From Bacteroidota bacterium (GTDB lineage: Bacteria; Bacteroidota; Bacteroidia; Flavobacteriales; Flavobacteriaceae), in NCBI GenBank assembly GCA_018267095.1, contig JAFDZC010000019.1, positions 1 through 64,000 on the forward strand: a stretch of 64,000 nucleotides of DNA, written 5' to 3'. The stretch's first letter is position 1. Every line of letters starts with the position of its first letter. Below, one piece after another: positions 51,171 through 60,541 of this stretch. The notes under the pieces were generated by a model. It worked only from the letters and a program-made list of their open reading frames with translations, searched no databases and had not been told where the DNA came from. The position numbers were made by a program, and so were the translations under genes.

Positions 51171-53564
51171 ATGAAAAAAACACTTGTTCTTTTACTGATT
51201 TCATGTGTGGCTTGGGCGCAAAATGCCTCACGCAAATACCTTTCGCACAGTTACAAACAAAATATACTTGAAATCAAAACCTCGGACGGGGCTTATCGCA
51301 TTGAGCCTTATTCTGAAAGCACGGTTGAAACTTCCTTTATTCCCCATGGCGAACGATACGAAAGTGCTTCCTACGCGGTGGTTCCATCAGCCAAAAAAAC
51401 AGGATTAAAAGTCAAGTTTTCTGAAAACAAAAACAAACTGTATTTACAATGTGGCCTGCTGAATCTTGAAATTGACAAAGCGCCGTTTCAAATTCAATAT
51501 TTGCTGAGCGATTCGAAAATTTTGTCTGAAAAAGAAGGTTTCACCAAAGTCAATGACTCCACCCAAACGCTTTCATTTAATATTGATTCCGAGGATGAAT
51601 TATATGGCGGAGGCGCTCGTGCTTTGGGCATGAACCGCCGCGGGAATCGCTTAGCACTATACAACCGAGCACATTACGGCTATGAAACCAAAGCCGAACT
51701 CATGAATTTTTGCCTTCCGCTGGTGCTGGCTTCGAAAAGCAACAACCGATATTATGCGGTACATTTTGACAATTCAGCCATTGGTTCCCTTGATTTAGAC
51801 AGCAAAAAGAACAACACGCTCACCTATGAAACCATCTCGGGCCGAAAAACCTATCAAGTGATTGTGGGCAACAGTTTGACTGAACTCACGCAAAAATACA
51901 CTGACTTGACCGGAAAACAGCCGCTACCGCCGCGTTGGGCACTCGGAAATTTATCGTCGCGTTTTGGCTATCACAACCAAAATGAAGTCGAGAATACCAT
52001 TAAGAAATTCCAAGAAAATCAAATTCCTGTCGACGGAATTATTCTGGATTTATATTGGTTCGGCAAAACGGTTCAAGGCACGATGGGCAACCTCGATTGG
52101 GACAAAGACAACTTTCCGAATCCCGAAAAAATGATGACTGATTTATCCAACCAAGGCATCAAAACGATTCTCATTACCGAGCCGTTTATCTTGACCACTT
52201 CATCAAAATGGCGCGAGGCGGTAGACCAAAAAATCTTGGTCACTGACAAATCCGGAAAACCGTGTACTTGGGATTTTTATTTTGGCAATACTTCGCTGGT
52301 GGATGTCTTCAAACCCGAAGGAAAAGACTGGTTTTGGAATGTCTACAAACGACTCATCAAACAAGGTGTTGGCGGTATGTGGGGCGATTTGGGCGAGCCC
52401 GAAGTATTCCCCTCGAAGGCCATCACCGCAGCCGGAAAAGCCGATGTCGTGCACAATGTTTACGGTCATCAATGGGCCAAACTCATTGCCGAAGGTTATC
52501 AGAAAGATTTCCCGGAACAACGACCGTTTATCTTAATGCGCGCTGGTTATTCAGGTTCGCAGCGTTTTGGTATGATTCCGTGGAGCGGTGATGTGAGCCG
52601 TTCTTGGGGCGGATTGCAAAGTCAAATGGAAATTTCACTGCAAATGGGCTTGCAAGGTTTGGGCTATATGCACTCTGATTTGGGCGGTTTTGCAGGCGAT
52701 TATTTTGACAACGAACTCTATTTGCGCTGGTTGCAATACGGTGTTTTTCAACCGATTTTCAGACCGCATGCCCAAGAAGATGTCGCTTCAGAAGTAGCGC
52801 GCAAAGATGTGGCCACGATGGCACAAGCTAAAAAACTGGTCGAATTGCGCTACCAACTGATGCCGTATAACTACACTTTGGCTTTTGAAAACAACCAAAC
52901 GGGTATGCCACTGATGCGTCCGGTGATGCTAGAAAATTCGGAAAATCACAGACAAAGCATTTCAAGCAAAAGCTATTTTTGGGGTCATGCGTTTATGGTC
53001 ACGCCCATTAGTCAAGCCGGCGTAACAACTACTCAGATTACTTTTCCGAATGAAAAACGCTCTTGGTTTGATTTTTACACCGAACAAAAATACAATGGCA
53101 ACAGCACCGAAACCGTTTCGGTAGCGACTGATCATATTCCGGTGTATGTGGCCGGCGGCAGCTTTGTGCCGATGACCCGAACTTTCAACAATGCAGCACA
53201 GTATTCGTTTAGCGATATCATTGTTCATTATTATTACGACGAAACAGTTCCGAACTCAGAAGGGCTAGCCTATAATGACGACGGAAAAACACCGAATGCT
53301 TTTGAAAAAGGCGCCTATGAAAAATTGAAGTTTACAGCCAAAAACACCCGTCAAACCATCAAAATTTCTATGAGCGACGAAGTAGGAAAAAATTATCAAC
53401 CTATAGACAAAAAAGCAACTTTGGTGGTGCACAACATGCCGATGAATATTAAGAAAATCACCGTCGACGGTCAAGAAGTTTCGGTCAAGATGTCTGGACA
53501 TAAAGCCGAAATTTCGATGCTTTGGGGCAAAGGAATGACTAAAGAAATTCAAATTCAGTTTTAA
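51171..53564 (+). CDS. GH31 alpha-glucosidase
   Basis: The 797-residue protein has a signal peptide (about 1-17, CVAWAQ), an N-terminal galactose-mutarotase-like domain (to about 235), a GH31 (beta/alpha)8 domain and C-terminal beta domains. The predicted nucleophile is D406 in GMWGDLGEPE and the acid/base is D474 in PWSGDVSRSW. The WALGNLSSRFGYHNQNEV segment at the barrel start is typical of the family. It releases glucose from non-reducing ends, the periplasmic role played by GH97 SusB in Bacteroides. It lies 5 bases after the SusA-like gene and 1 base before the MalS-like gene, a tight three-gene unit. Alpha-1,4 specificity is inferred from context. Confidence 0.92.
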   Translation: MKKTLVLLLISCVAWAQNASRKYLSHSYKQNILEIKTSDGAYRIEPYSESTVETSFIPHGERYESASYAVVPSAKKTGLKVKFSENKNKLYLQCGLLNLEIDKAPFQIQYLLSDSKILSEKEGFTKVNDSTQTLSFNIDSEDELYGGGARALGMNRRGNRLALYNRAHYGYETKAELMNFCLPLVLASKSNNRYYAVHFDNSAIGSLDLDSKKNNTLTYETISGRKTYQVIVGNSLTELTQKYTDLTGKQPLPPRWALGNLSSRFGYHNQNEVENTIKKFQENQIPVDGIILDLYWFGKTVQGTMGNLDWDKDNFPNPEKMMTDLSNQGIKTILITEPFILTTSSKWREAVDQKILVTDKSGKPCTWDFYFGNTSLVDVFKPEGKDWFWNVYKRLIKQGVGGMWGDLGEPEVFPSKAITAAGKADVVHNVYGHQWAKLIAEGYQKDFPEQRPFILMRAGYSGSQRFGMIPWSGDVSRSWGGLQSQMEISLQMGLQGLGYMHSDLGGFAGDYFDNELYLRWLQYGVFQPIFRPHAQEDVASEVARKDVATMAQAKKLVELRYQLMPYNYTLAFENNQTGMPLMRPVMLENSENHRQSISSKSYFWGHAFMVTPISQAGVTTTQITFPNEKRSWFDFYTEQKYNGNSTETVSVATDHIPVYVAGGSFVPMTRTFNNAAQYSFSDIIVHYYYDETVPNSEGLAYNDDGKTPNAFEKGAYEKLKFTAKNTRQTIKISMSDEVGKNYQPIDKKATLVVHNMPMNIKKITVDGQEVSVKMSGHKAEISMLWGKGMTKEIQIQF

Positions 53565-53565
53565 A

Positions 53566-55251
53566 ATGATGCTCAAAAAAATAACTCTGCTTTTTATCGG
53601 ACTCATGCTATTACAGCCCGTTATGAACACAGCACAAACCCATCAAAAAAAATCAGCCAAAACGCATGCAAAATCTAAAACTCCTTTTGTATGGGAAGGT
53701 GCCAATTTGTATTTCTTGATGACCGATCGTTTTTGCAACGGAAATCCTAAAAAAGAAATCTATTTCAACCGAACCAAACCCACTGCAAAACTCCGCGGTT
53801 TTGAAGGCGGCAACCTGCGCGGCATTATCCAAAAAATCGACGAAGGTTACTTTGATCAATTGGGAGTAAATGTCATTTGGTTCACGCCTATTGTCGAGCA
53901 AATTCACGATGGTGTAGATGAAGGCACCGGGCTCACTTATGGTTTTCACGGTTATTGGACGCGCGATTGGACGGCACTTGATCCGAACTTTGGCAGCAAA
54001 AAAGATTTGGCAGAATTGGTGTCAAAAGCGCACGCCAAAGGAATCCGCATCATGCTCGACGGTGTCATCAACCACACCGGACCGGTAACCGAAGTGGATA
54101 CCGTTTGGCCTTCGGATTGGGTGCGCACCGGACCGCAATGTGCCTACAACAACTATGAGAACACCACCGCATGTACACTCGTCAAAAACCTGCCGGATGT
54201 ACTCACTGAAAGCGAAAAAGAAGTTGAATTACCCGGTTTTTTAATTCAAAAATGGAGAGCAGAAGGCCGCTACCAAAAAGAAATGGCCTCATTAGATGCT
54301 TTCTTCAAAAGAACCGGATATCCGCGCACTCCTCGAAATTACATCATCAAATGGCTCACGGATTATATCGCAGAATTTGGTATTGACGGATACCGTGCCG
54401 ACACCGTAAAACACGTCGGTGAGAATGTCTGGTCAGATTTCAAAACCCAATGCGATTACGCTTTTGCCACCTGGAAAAAGAACAACCCAACCAAAGTTTT
54501 AGACAACCTTCCGTTTTATACCATTGCAGAAGTCTACAATTACGGCATCAGCGGTGGCCAAGACTTTGATTTTGGCGATAAAAAAGTCAATTATTTTCAA
54601 CACGGATTTAACAGTTTGATCAATTTTGAATTCAAGTGGAATGCAGCGCAACTCAGCTATGAAGCCATGTTTGACAAATACAATCGTCAACTGCAAGGTC
54701 CGCTCAAAGGCTTTAGTGTTTTGAATTATCTTTCTTCACACGACGACGGTAAACCCTTTGATCCCGACCGAAAAAAACCATATGAAAGTGCCAATCGCTT
54801 GTTATTATCACAAGGCATTGCACAGATTTATTACGGTGACGAAACCGCTCGCTCACTGGTGGTTCCGGGCACGGAAGGTGATGCAACTTTGCGCTCGTTC
54901 ATGAATTGGGAAGATGTGGCTTCAAACTCAGAGACGAAAAAAATTCTCAACCACTGGCAAAAATTAGGGCAGTTCAGAAAAAAACACATAGCTGTGGGCG
55001 CGGGCGTTCATCAGAAAATATCAGAAAAACCCTTTGTGTTTTCAAGAACCTATCAGCAAGGTAAAATGCACGACCGAGTCGTTATTGGACTTGAACTCAG
55101 CACTGGTGAGAAAGAAATATCCGTAGGCGAAATCTTTAAAAACGGCAGTTTAGTAAAAGATGCTTATTCAGGCCAAACGGCCATGGTCAAAAACGGCAAA
55201 GTCAAGTTCAACACCGAATTTGATTTGCTATTGATTGAAGCTCAAAAATAA
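53566..55251 (+). CDS. GH13 alpha-amylase, MalS-like
   Basis: The 561-residue protein has two adjacent ATGs (53566 and 53569) and a signal peptide (about 1-25). Predicted GH13 catalytic residues are D279 (GYRADTVKHV), E322 (TIAEVYNYG) and D393 (SSHDDGKPFD). The stretch GYRADTVKHVGENVWSDF followed by a WKKNNPTKVLD helix resembles the periplasmic amylase MalS of E. coli, here shorter (561 versus 676). No type IX sorting tail is visible, so a periplasmic place is likely. It starts 1 base after the GH31 stop codon and is followed by a strong terminator. Confidence 0.88.
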   Translation: MMLKKITLLFIGLMLLQPVMNTAQTHQKKSAKTHAKSKTPFVWEGANLYFLMTDRFCNGNPKKEIYFNRTKPTAKLRGFEGGNLRGIIQKIDEGYFDQLGVNVIWFTPIVEQIHDGVDEGTGLTYGFHGYWTRDWTALDPNFGSKKDLAELVSKAHAKGIRIMLDGVINHTGPVTEVDTVWPSDWVRTGPQCAYNNYENTTACTLVKNLPDVLTESEKEVELPGFLIQKWRAEGRYQKEMASLDAFFKRTGYPRTPRNYIIKWLTDYIAEFGIDGYRADTVKHVGENVWSDFKTQCDYAFATWKKNNPTKVLDNLPFYTIAEVYNYGISGGQDFDFGDKKVNYFQHGFNSLINFEFKWNAAQLSYEAMFDKYNRQLQGPLKGFSVLNYLSSHDDGKPFDPDRKKPYESANRLLLSQGIAQIYYGDETARSLVVPGTEGDATLRSFMNWEDVASNSETKKILNHWQKLGQFRKKHIAVGAGVHQKISEKPFVFSRTYQQGKMHDRVVIGLELSTGEKEISVGEIFKNGSLVKDAYSGQTAMVKNGKVKFNTEFDLLLIEAQK

Positions 55252-55259
55252 ACCTTCCA

Positions 55260-55287
55260 AACGCCTTTCATATCGAAGGCGTTTTTT
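55260..55287 (+). terminator. Terminator at the end of the maltodextrin operon
   Basis: AACGCCTT, loop TCATATCG, AAGGCGTT, then TTTT. The 8-bp perfect stem begins 8 bases after the MalS-like stop codon. Confidence 0.85.
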
Positions 55288-55310
55288 AGTTTTACTGCTC
55301 ATTTAAATGT

Positions 55311-55994
55311 ATGTATCAACCTCGCATCATCGGACATCGCGGAGCCGCCGGACATATAGCCGAAAACACCTTGGCTTCGTTTAAAAAAGCTTTCGAACTG
55401 GGGGCACACGGCATTGAACTCGATGTTCATCTGAGTGCCGACGGTCAGGTTTTGGTGTTGCACGATGATACGCTCGATAGAACAACCAACGGTTCTGGCC
55501 TAGTGAATCATTGTCATTTGAGCGATGCAAAAAAACTATTGATTGACAAAATTCATCCCATTCCAACCTTAGAAGAAGTTTTTAATGAGTGCCCATATGA
55601 AGTACTGATTAATGTTGAAATCAAAGATGCAAAAGCTACCGAAGCGGTGGTTCAACTCATTTCAGCGCAAATAAAATCCGGCAAGAAATATTCGAATTTT
55701 TTGGTTTCAAGTTTTGATTGGAGCGTGCTCGAATTGATCAAAACCATCAATGAACAGATTCCGCTGGGTGTTTTGACTGAAAAAAATATGGAACAAGCGG
55801 TTGTTATGGGACATCAAATTCAAGCCAAAAGCATCCATCCTAACTTTCGATATCTGGATACTGAAAATGCCCAATTCATCAAAGAAAACGACTTTGAAAT
55901 TCACACTTGGACGGTTAATGAACCTGCCGATATCGAACGTATGAAAGCCTTAAAGGTAGATGCCATCATTAGCGATTTTCCTGACAGAATATGA
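55311..55994 (+). CDS. Glycerophosphodiester phosphodiesterase
   Basis: The 227-residue TIM-barrel protein carries the GDPD signature IGHRGAAGHIAENTLASF (H9 and R10), metal-binding E36 and D38 in GIELDVHLSADG, and general acid H51 in LHDDTLDRTTNG. It hydrolyses glycerophosphodiesters to glycerol-3-phosphate and an alcohol. No signal peptide is seen, so it is probably cytoplasmic. Length is that of short bacterial GDPDs (E. coli UgpQ 247). Its stop codon overlaps the next ATG (ATGA), so the two genes are translationally coupled. Confidence 0.94.
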   Translation: MYQPRIIGHRGAAGHIAENTLASFKKAFELGAHGIELDVHLSADGQVLVLHDDTLDRTTNGSGLVNHCHLSDAKKLLIDKIHPIPTLEEVFNECPYEVLINVEIKDAKATEAVVQLISAQIKSGKKYSNFLVSSFDWSVLELIKTINEQIPLGVLTEKNMEQAVVMGHQIQAKSIHPNFRYLDTENAQFIKENDFEIHTWTVNEPADIERMKALKVDAIISDFPDRI

Positions 55995-57229
55995 AAATAA
56001 ACTACGACATCATCATTGTGGGCGGCGGCGCAGCGGGTTTTTTTACGGCCATTAATATTGCCGAGCTAAAACCGCAACTCAAAATAGCCATCTTAGAACG
56101 CGGTAAAAATGTACTAGAAAAGGTGCGCATTTCCGGCGGCGGACGTTGCAATGTTACCCATGCTTGTTTTGTTCCCGATGAGTTGATTCAATTTTATCCG
56201 CGGGGCGAAAAAGAATTGCGCGGACCATTTCATCAATTTTGCACCGGCGATACCATTGAATGGTTTGAAAAACACGGTGTAACTTTAAAAATAGAAGAAG
56301 ATGGCCGCATGTTTCCGGTAAGTGATTCTTCGCAAACCATCATCGATTGTTTTTTACAAGCGGCGCAGAAACATAAAATCGATATTTTAACCGGACAAAG
56401 TGTACAATCGATTTTTAAATCTGAGAAGTACTGGAAAATAGATACTCCAACACAAAATTTTAGTTGTCATCAACTCGTAATGGCCACCGGAAGCAACCCG
56501 AAAATCTGGGAATTACTCGAACAAATGGGTCATTCCGTTGTGGCACCGGTGCCGTCTCTTTTTACCTTTAACATCAAAGATCCGCGCATCAAAGATTTGA
56601 TGGGACTTTCATCACTGGCGCATCTCAAAGTAAAAGGCACGCAACTCGAAGCGTTTGGTCCGTTGCTGATAACTCATTGGGGCATGAGCGGACCCGGAAT
56701 TTTGCGACTTTCGGCTTGGGGTGCGCGCATTTTGGCTGAAAAAAATTATCAGTTTGCGCTCGAAGTTAATTGGCTGAACGGACTTGATGCGGCTTCAACC
56801 GAAGATTTACTCAAAACGTTCAAATCTGATTTTGGCAAAAAAATAGTAAGCAAACAATCGCCTTTTGCTTTAGCGCAAGACCTTCCTTTAGAGATAAAAA
56901 TCCCGAATCGCTTGTGGGAAAAACTCGTGTTTGCTGCCGGAATTCAATCCGAGGAAAAATGGGCCGATCTCAATAAAAATCAAATCCAAAAACTCACCCA
57001 AGAGCTTTGTTGTGGGATATTTCAGGTAAACGGAAAAAGCACTTTTAAAGAGGAATTTGTGACTGCCGGCGGAATCGATTTGCGCGAAGTGAACTTTAAA
57101 ACCATGCAAAGCAAACTGCATGACGACTTGTTTTTTGCGGGCGAAATCCTCAACATCGACGCTATTACCGGAGGATTTAACTTTCAAAATGCTTGGACCG
57201 GCGGTTTTATCATCGCAAAAAATATTTGA
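55991..57229 (+). CDS. NAD(P)/FAD-dependent oxidoreductase, HI0933/YhiN-like family
   Basis: The 412-residue flavoprotein has a dinucleotide-binding motif near the N-terminus (IIVGGGAAGFFTAI), the family signature VRISGGGRCNVTHACF, and a C-terminal FAD contact region with FVTAGGIDLREVNFKTMQS and AITGGFNFQNAWTGGF. The HI0933-like family (BaiN, YhiN) is widespread with no single known substrate. It is cytoplasmic by prediction. The ATG overlaps the glycerophosphodiesterase stop codon, but no functional tie is evident. Confidence 0.92.
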   Translation: MKINYDIIIVGGGAAGFFTAINIAELKPQLKIAILERGKNVLEKVRISGGGRCNVTHACFVPDELIQFYPRGEKELRGPFHQFCTGDTIEWFEKHGVTLKIEEDGRMFPVSDSSQTIIDCFLQAAQKHKIDILTGQSVQSIFKSEKYWKIDTPTQNFSCHQLVMATGSNPKIWELLEQMGHSVVAPVPSLFTFNIKDPRIKDLMGLSSLAHLKVKGTQLEAFGPLLITHWGMSGPGILRLSAWGARILAEKNYQFALEVNWLNGLDAASTEDLLKTFKSDFGKKIVSKQSPFALAQDLPLEIKIPNRLWEKLVFAAGIQSEEKWADLNKNQIQKLTQELCCGIFQVNGKSTFKEEFVTAGGIDLREVNFKTMQSKLHDDLFFAGEILNIDAITGGFNFQNAWTGGFIIAKNI

Positions 57230-57249
57230 TTTAGTTATTTAAAAATCAA

Positions 57250-57257
57250 TATATTTG
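57250..57257 (+). promoter_or_regulatory. -7 promoter element of the type IX cargo gene
   Basis: TATATTTG fits TAnnTTTG and ends 19 bases before the ATG at 57277. A TTG lies at 57226-57228 with a 21-base spacer, slightly longer than usual. Confidence 0.45.
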
Positions 57258-57276
57258 GTTGACAAAACCAACCGCT

Positions 57277-59940
57277 ATGAAAAACCGATTACTCTTAACC
57301 TTGCTTTTAAGCCTGACTGTTCTGTCAACTTTACAAGCCAAGAACCCAATTTGTTTAACTTCAGCGAATACCTCTTTGCTTTGCTCGCCTCCAAGTGCTT
57401 TTAGCTATTCTTATGTTGGCAGCAATGACATACAACTAACTTGGTCAGATAATAACGCTACAACTTGGGAAGTTGTGGTTCAGAATACCATGTCAACTCC
57501 GGCATTAGATGCTGCGGCAACAACGGTTCAATCGCAAAATTATATTGCCACTAATTTAGAAACGGGTCATTCTTACTATATTTATGTTCGTTCGGTTTGT
57601 GCTGATGCCACTAAAAGTAGTTGGACATTAGGAGCAAGCATTTCGGCTTTTTACAGCCAATCCACCAATGATGACCCTACCCAAGCAATTGATTTAGCCA
57701 TCAACACCGGCATTCTTTGCAACAACATTAATTCATGTGTACTCGCCGGCGGAACACCTTCAAACATTCCGATACCTGCCTGCGTTAACACCCTCGGAAA
57801 TGATGTCTGGTATAAATTTACGGCAACAGAGACCAGACACGTTATCAATTCGCTAAACTCCAACATCATCTCAATGGCTGTGTATTCCGGATCGAACGGA
57901 AATATGGATTACATTGGCTGTGCGACTAGTGGCCTCAATGGTTTTGACTATGCTTCTTATATCATCGGAAACGAGTATTTTGTTCGTGTTTGGAGCAGCG
58001 TTACATCTGCACAATTAATCCCTTTTGATTTGTGTATAAAATCAGTAGCTGATTGTGCACACGGAGAGCTTTTTTGTGGCTCCAATGCGAATGATCCCTA
58101 CATTTTTGAAAATGTTATCGGGGTTCCTTCATCCGGTCAGGTGGCTTGTTTAGGATCCATTCCCAATCCAAGATACATTACATTAAAAGTAACTGAAACG
58201 GGGCCTTTGCAGTATCAAATTATGCAGAGTTCAAACTTTGATGTCGCTGGCAATCCGGTAGGAACCTTTATGGATGTTGATTTTGTAGCTTGGGGGCCTT
58301 TTACCAGCGCAGAAAATTGTAATGAGATTGCTTTTGTGGATTGCCCGACTTGCCCGAACAATACCACTTCGCCGACTTTTTATCCGTTCGGAAATATTGT
58401 TGATTGCAGCTATAGTGGCAGTTATACAGAAACTTTATTTATTGCCAATGCAATTGCAGGTCAGTACTACAAACTTTTAATTACCAATTTTAATGGACAA
58501 AACGGCTATATTAAATTAGTACAAACCAACTATGACCAACCTGGTTCCGGGAGAACTGCTTGTGCCGATAAATTACAACTGGTTGCTTTTGTCGATTTAA
58601 ATGCTGACGGAATCAAAGATCCGAATGAATTTAACTTTCCATACGGAACTTTCGATTATCAAATAAACGATACCGCCGAGGTTGTTCATGTGGATACGCC
58701 CACCGGAAGATATGATTTGTTTGATAGCAATCCGGCCAACAGTTATGATTTCAGCTATCATGTATATCCCGAATTTACAAATCACTATGGATGTACCACT
58801 ACCTACAGCAACTTGAGTGTAGGGGTTGATCAAGGGGTTGAAGTTGTTTATTTTCCGGTAGTTCCGGCCAATGGCGCTTTTTATGACCCGATGGTTTCTA
58901 TTTCCTCGGTCAATCCGCCCGTGCCGGGTATGACTTATCACACGAGAATCGCCTATAAAAATGACGGAAACACCATGGTTTCGGGTACCATTACTTTTAC
59001 AAAAGATCCACTGTTGACGATAAGTTCGATCAGTGAGGCAGGAGCGACCACCACGGCTACCGGTTTTACTTTTAACTTTACGGATTTGGCTCCTTTTCAA
59101 ACCAAATTCATCGATGTTTCGTTAGCTGTTCCGGTGATCCCCAACATCAACATCTGGGATTTTGTGACTAACTCAGTAGAATTAACAACAGCTTCGGCAG
59201 ACGCTAATTCGAATAACAATGCGCAAACTTTGACCGAAGCGGTGGTTGCTTCCTACGATCCGAACGATAAAATGGAAATACACGGTGGTCAGATTTTGAT
59301 TTCGGATTTTGACAACTCAGATTATCTTCAATACACCATTCGTTTCCAAAACACCGGAACGGCCAATGCCATCAATGTGCGAATTGTGGATATTTTAAGC
59401 GAATTACTCGACGAACAAAGCATCCGTATGGTAAGCGCAACCCACAATTATACACTGCAAAGAATCAACAATCAGTTGGTTTGGAGTTTTAACAACATCC
59501 AACTCAAACCCAAAATTCAAAATGAAGAGTTGAGTCAAGGTCAATTGGTTTTCATGATTAAACCGCGTCCAGGTTACCAAGTAAATACTACCATCAGCAA
59601 TGTGGCCAGCATTTTCTTTGATACCAATCCACCGATTGTGACCGAAGAGGCAAAAACCACTTTTGTAAATGCATTAGCCAACACTGAGTTTACAGAAGAA
59701 AATTGGTCTATATATCCAAATCCGGCCAATCAACAAATACAAATTGAGTTAGCACAGACCCATGAATTAATCAAAAATATTGAGGTAATCAATTTGTTGG
59801 GTAAAACGGTGCTCAAAGTTGACGGCCTCAAAACAAATCAACAAACTTTAGATATTTCAAGTTTGTCAAAAGGAATGTATTTGCTCTCGATAACTTCACA
59901 AAACAACCTCAAACAATTCAAGAAACTTTTGATTAAATAA
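57277..59940 (+). CDS. Large type IX-secreted protein with Fn3-like and DUF11/DUF7619-like domains
   Basis: The product is 887 residues from the ATG at 57277; the earlier in-frame TTG at 57259 lies just after the promoter element. Features in order: a signal peptide (about 1-22); a fibronectin-III-like module (about 34-110, LTWSDNNATTWEVVVQ and SYYIYVRSVC); a long central region with many Cys and Gly-rich turns; a segment with LQLVAFVDLNADGIKDPNEF; a DUF11/DUF7619-like repeat (about 655-795, VASYDPNDKMEI and YTIRFQNTGTANAINVRIVD); and a type A sorting domain (about 815-887, IYPNPANQQIQIEL...). It is expected on the cell surface or in the medium. The ligand is unknown. Confidence 0.88.
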   Translation: MKNRLLLTLLLSLTVLSTLQAKNPICLTSANTSLLCSPPSAFSYSYVGSNDIQLTWSDNNATTWEVVVQNTMSTPALDAAATTVQSQNYIATNLETGHSYYIYVRSVCADATKSSWTLGASISAFYSQSTNDDPTQAIDLAINTGILCNNINSCVLAGGTPSNIPIPACVNTLGNDVWYKFTATETRHVINSLNSNIISMAVYSGSNGNMDYIGCATSGLNGFDYASYIIGNEYFVRVWSSVTSAQLIPFDLCIKSVADCAHGELFCGSNANDPYIFENVIGVPSSGQVACLGSIPNPRYITLKVTETGPLQYQIMQSSNFDVAGNPVGTFMDVDFVAWGPFTSAENCNEIAFVDCPTCPNNTTSPTFYPFGNIVDCSYSGSYTETLFIANAIAGQYYKLLITNFNGQNGYIKLVQTNYDQPGSGRTACADKLQLVAFVDLNADGIKDPNEFNFPYGTFDYQINDTAEVVHVDTPTGRYDLFDSNPANSYDFSYHVYPEFTNHYGCTTTYSNLSVGVDQGVEVVYFPVVPANGAFYDPMVSISSVNPPVPGMTYHTRIAYKNDGNTMVSGTITFTKDPLLTISSISEAGATTTATGFTFNFTDLAPFQTKFIDVSLAVPVIPNINIWDFVTNSVELTTASADANSNNNAQTLTEAVVASYDPNDKMEIHGGQILISDFDNSDYLQYTIRFQNTGTANAINVRIVDILSELLDEQSIRMVSATHNYTLQRINNQLVWSFNNIQLKPKIQNEELSQGQLVFMIKPRPGYQVNTTISNVASIFFDTNPPIVTEEAKTTFVNALANTEFTEENWSIYPNPANQQIQIELAQTHELIKNIEVINLLGKTVLKVDGLKTNQQTLDISSLSKGMYLLSITSQNNLKQFKKLLIK

Positions 59941-59946
59941 GTATTG

Positions 59947-59977
59947 AAGTCTCATCCGAAAGATGGGACTTTTTTTA
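59947..59977 (+). terminator. Terminator between the cargo gene and tspO
   Basis: AAGTCTCATC, loop CGAAA, GATGGGACTT forms a 10-bp stem with one G-T pair, followed by TTTTTT. It lies between two converging genes and could serve both. Confidence 0.85.
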
Positions 59978-60451
59978 TTTATTGAGCCACCAAATAGCAA
60001 CGTTGAGCAATCCAGCAAATGAAACCCAAGCTAGATAAGGCAACATCAAATAGCCTGAAACTTTATCAATGACTTTGAATTTAAGATAGGTTTCATAAAT
60101 CATGAGCCAAAACAAAATCAACTCAAGCAAAGCCAACAATGGATTTTGCATGTAGAAAAACAAAACCGACCAAAGCGCATTCAAAGCCAACTGAATCCAG
60201 AAAAACAAAAGTGCTTTTTGAACTGCTTCTTTTTCAAAGTCAATTCTTTGCCAAATACGTCCGGCTGCCACGCCCATGATGGTATAAAGTAAACTCCAAA
60301 CCGGGGCAAAAACCCAAGCCGGCGGATTAAAAAAAGGTTTTTCTAAAAGCGGATACCATGTTTCTACCGAAGTTCGAGTGGCCATGCCCGAAAAGTATCC
60401 AACGGTTAAACAAGTGGCTACAAAAACAGCAATTTTCAGAAATCGATTCAT
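59975..60451 (-). CDS. tspO: TspO/MBR-family membrane protein
   Basis: The product is 158 residues from the ATG at 60451 (MNRFLKIAVFVAT). The frame is open further upstream, but the extra 44 residues run over the promoter element and into the divergent mvaD 5' region, and lack family similarity. Five membrane helices are expected. The tryptophan- and proline-rich hallmark WYPLLEKPFFNPPAWVFAPVWSLLY is present. The family binds porphyrins and isoprenoid-like ligands and acts in stress or tetrapyrrole regulation; the exact role here is unknown. Its divergent placement beside isoprenoid genes may be chance. Confidence 0.92.
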   Translation of the reverse strand: MNRFLKIAVFVATCLTVGYFSGMATRTSVETWYPLLEKPFFNPPAWVFAPVWSLLYTIMGVAAGRIWQRIDFEKEAVQKALLFFWIQLALNALWSVLFFYMQNPLLALLELILFWLMIYETYLKFKVIDKVSGYLMLPYLAWVSFAGLLNVAIWWLNK

Positions 60452-60463
60452 GAGATTTTTTTT

Positions 60464-60471
60464 CAAAAATA
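60464..60471 (-). promoter_or_regulatory. -7 promoter element of tspO
   Basis: TATTTTTG on the minus strand ends 12 bases before the ATG at 60451. The short spacing suggests a very short leader and supports this start. Confidence 0.4.
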
Positions 60472-60519
60472 CAGATTTAAAACAACTCGCTTGTTGGTTT
60501 TTTACCTCGTGAAAAAAAG

Positions 60520-60527
60520 TATCTTTG
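60520..60527 (+). promoter_or_regulatory. -7 promoter element of mvaD
   Basis: TATCTTTG fits TAnnTTTG and ends 14 bases before the ATG at 60542. The same octamer precedes the pseudouridine synthase gene at 63711. Confidence 0.45.
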
Positions 60528-60541
60528 GCAAAAATTCCCAT

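Noticed and set aside
58597-59100. Minus-strand open frame of 167 codons opposite the type IX cargo gene
   Set aside because: The plus-strand frame has a continuous recognised domain order across it; the antisense product has no recognisable domain.
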